DNA from: an uncultured Prevotella sp.
GTDB taxonomy: Bacteria > Bacteroidota > Bacteroidia > Bacteroidales > Bacteroidaceae
Assembly: GCA_946188165.1 (NCBI GenBank)
Contig: CAMHTW010000017.1
Location: forward strand, 1-60,423
Length of the DNA: 60,423 nucleotides
Direction: 5' to 3'
Shown: piece by piece, positions 58,745-60,423 of the stretch
How the letters are laid out: every line of letters starts with the position of its first letter
How positions within the stretch are numbered: the stretch's first letter is position 1
Made by a program: the position numbers and the translations under genes
The notes under the pieces: generated by a model
The model's input: only the letters and a program-made list of their open reading frames with translations
Databases searched by the model: none
What the model was told of the DNA's origin: nothing

Positions 58745-60423
58745 ATGAACGACAACAAAGTTATGAATCGTGCAGCGGATAACATCCGTATCCTTGCTGC
58801 TTCTATGGTTGAGAAAGCAAAGTCAGGTCACCCCGGTGGCGCCATGGGTGGTGCAGATTTTATCAACACTCTGTATTCAGAGTTCTTGGTTTATGATCCT
58901 GAGAATCCCGCTTGGGAGGGTCGCGACCGTTTCTTCTTGGATCCAGGTCACATGGCTCCTATGCTTTACAGCCAGCTTGCCCTCATCGGCAAGTATACAC
59001 TTGAGGACCTGAAGAATCTGCGCCAGTGGGGGTCTGTAACCCCAGGTCACCCAGAGCGCGAGATTGAGCGTGGTATCGAGAACACCTCTGGTCCTCTGGG
59101 TCAAGGTCATTGCTTTGCCGTAGGTGCTGCCATCGCTGCCAAGTTCCTGAAGGCTCGTCTGGGCAACGTCATGAACCAGACTATCTACGCCTACATTTCC
59201 GATGGTGGTGTACAGGAGGAGATCTCTCAGGGTGCTGGACGTATTGCTGGTAACTTGGGGCTGGACAACCTCATCATGTTCTATGACGCTAATGACATCC
59301 AGCTGTCTACCAAGACCGAGGTTGTGACTTGTGAGGATACCGCCAAAAAGTACGAAGCTTGGGGTTGGTATGTGCAGAAGATTAATGGTAACGATGTTGA
59401 CCAGATTCGTGAGGCTATCAAGAAGGCTCAGGCAGAGAAGGAGCGTCCAAGTCTGATTATTGGTCATTGTATCATGGGTAAGGGTGCCCGCAAGGCTGAC
59501 AACAGCTCTTATGAGAGCAACTGCGCTACTCACGGTGCTCCTCTCGGTGGTGACGCTTACATTAACACCATGAAGAACTTGGGTGCTGATCCTGAGAATC
59601 CTTTCCAGATTTTCCCTGAGGTAAAGGAGTTGTATGCAAAGCGTGCTGAGGAGCTGAAGAAGATTGTTGCTCAGCGCTATGCTGAGAAGGCTGAGTGGGC
59701 TAAGGGACATCCCGTACAGGCCAAGCAACTAGAGGAGTGGTTCAGTGGCAAGGCTCCAAAGATTGATTGGAGCAAGGTTGAACAGAAGGCTGGCAGCGCT
59801 ACCCGTAGCGCCTCTGCAGCTGTTCTGGGTCAGCTGGCTGAACAGGTACCAAACATGATTTGCGCTTCTGCAGACCTGTCAAACTCTGACAATACCAACG
59901 GATTCCTGAAGAAGACCCACGACATCGTTCGCGGCGACTTCAGCGGTGCCTTCTTCGAGGCTGGTGTGGCTGAGTTGACAATGGCTTGCTGCTGTATCGG
60001 TATGGCTCTGCACGGTGGTGTTATCCCCGCTTGCGGAACGTTCTTCGTATTCTCTGACTACATGAAGCCCGCTGTTCGTATGGCTGCCCTGATGGAACTG
60101 CCCGTGAAGTTCATCTGGACTCACGACGCCTTCCGCGTTGGTGAGGACGGTCCTACCCATGAGCCCGTAGAGCAGGAGGCACAGATTCGTCTGATGGAGA
60201 AACTGAAGAACCACCACGGCAAGAACTCTGTATTGGTAGTTCGTCCTGCTGATGCCGAGGAGACCACCGTTTGCTGGCGTATGGCTATGGAGAACGTTGA
60301 TACGCCTACCGCACTCATCTTCTCTCGTCAGAACATTGAAATGCTGCCCGAGGGCAACGACTATAACCAGGCTACCAAGGGTGCATACGTAGTAGCTGGC
60401 TCAGACGAGAACTACGACGTCAT
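58745..60423 (+). CDS. tkt: Transketolase, N-terminal part (cut by window end)
   Basis: The thiamine-dependent transketolase of the pentose phosphate pathway. 559 residues are present before the window ends. The TPP site SDGGVQEEISQGAGRIAGNLG (GDG-like), GHPGGAMGGADF, TPGHPEREIERGIENTSGPLGQG and the pyrimidine domain entry (VVRPADAEETTVCWR) are visible. The gene is divergent from the AraC-type regulator. Confidence 0.95.
   Translation, partial: MNDNKVMNRAADNIRILAASMVEKAKSGHPGGAMGGADFINTLYSEFLVYDPENPAWEGRDRFFLDPGHMAPMLYSQLALIGKYTLEDLKNLRQWGSVTPGHPEREIERGIENTSGPLGQGHCFAVGAAIAAKFLKARLGNVMNQTIYAYISDGGVQEEISQGAGRIAGNLGLDNLIMFYDANDIQLSTKTEVVTCEDTAKKYEAWGWYVQKINGNDVDQIREAIKKAQAEKERPSLIIGHCIMGKGARKADNSSYESNCATHGAPLGGDAYINTMKNLGADPENPFQIFPEVKELYAKRAEELKKIVAQRYAEKAEWAKGHPVQAKQLEEWFSGKAPKIDWSKVEQKAGSATRSASAAVLGQLAEQVPNMICASADLSNSDNTNGFLKKTHDIVRGDFSGAFFEAGVAELTMACCCIGMALHGGVIPACGTFFVFSDYMKPAVRMAALMELPVKFIWTHDAFRVGEDGPTHEPVEQEAQIRLMEKLKNHHGKNSVLVVRPADAEETTVCWRMAMENVDTPTALIFSRQNIEMLPEGNDYNQATKGAYVVAGSDENYDV

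Overview
The window reads as chromosomal DNA of a Bacteroidales bacterium, most likely a Prevotellaceae (Prevotella sensu lato). Support comes from the repeated Bacteroidetes-type -7 box TAnnTTTG (several with a TTTG -33 box 19-20 bp upstream), the fused LpxC-FabZ enzyme, the DUF4270 lipoprotein next to a single-domain glycogen/starch synthase, the reverse rubrerythrin, the BT4734/VirE-type primase-helicase and the DUF3791/DUF3990 genes. No rRNA, tRNA, CRISPR array or transposase gene was recognised.

Layout. 0-7.2 kb: a four-helix-bundle (IVP-like) gene between inverted repeats, pheT, a small lipoprotein, an HU-family protein, then a CHC2/toprim primase fragment and a partner protein of mobile-element or phage type. 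7.2-10 kb: a structured small RNA that folds like 6S RNA, two AT-rich lipoprotein genes with a shared leader motif, and a recombination scar in which a truncated rhuM is joined to a duplicated 3' end of the next gene. 10-24.7 kb: core genes, comprising a UDP-GlcNAc 2-epimerase-like protein, an HD phosphohydrolase, the lipid A cluster lpxD-lpxC/fabZ-lpxA followed by miaA, PBP1A and a helicase, then panC-panD, a glycogen synthase-like protein, a DUF4270 lipoprotein and a 43-codon gene. 24.7-31.4 kb: UvrD/PcrA helicase, a beta-helix lipoprotein, rubrerythrin and two related secreted proteins.

31.5-42.8 kb: the most unusual part. One minus-strand operon of eleven genes has a long structured leader. 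It encodes a small membrane protein, a 1033-residue tubulin/FtsZ-like GTPase, a zinc-ribbon/one-TM/MORN-like protein, and a run of exported proteins including two PEGA-domain proteins (one with a probable outer-membrane barrel) and two NTF2-like paralogues. The predicted locations cover cytoplasm, inner membrane, periplasm and outer membrane, which suggests an envelope-spanning system driven or organised by a tubulin-like filament.

42.8-48.9 kb: an array of short minus-strand cassettes separated by repeated spacers that carry the promoter and terminator. The cassettes are a ParE/RelE toxin with a 39-residue antitoxin, a leucine-rich-repeat protein with a lipoprotein, a eukaryotic-like Ser/Thr kinase with a regulator-like protein, a second toxin-antitoxin pair, an orphan antitoxin-like gene, and a DUF3791-DUF3990-unknown trio. 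48.9-52 kb: a 970-bp non-coding region with two oppositely oriented 11-bp-periodic iteron arrays and two identical 16-bp palindromes, followed by a VirE/BT4734 primase-helicase. 52-60.4 kb: hisS-purA run, a Fur-family regulator, a HEAT-like protein, dipeptidyl peptidase III, an AraC-type regulator, and the first part of a transketolase cut by the window end.

A recurrent theme is small repeats. AT-rich words such as AATGTTTAAT, ATTGGTTATTGG and AATGCATAATTC lie at gene junctions. Several repeats have entered coding sequences in frame: palindromic elements in the epimerase and VirE genes, and low-complexity words in hisS (twice) and the HEAT-like gene.
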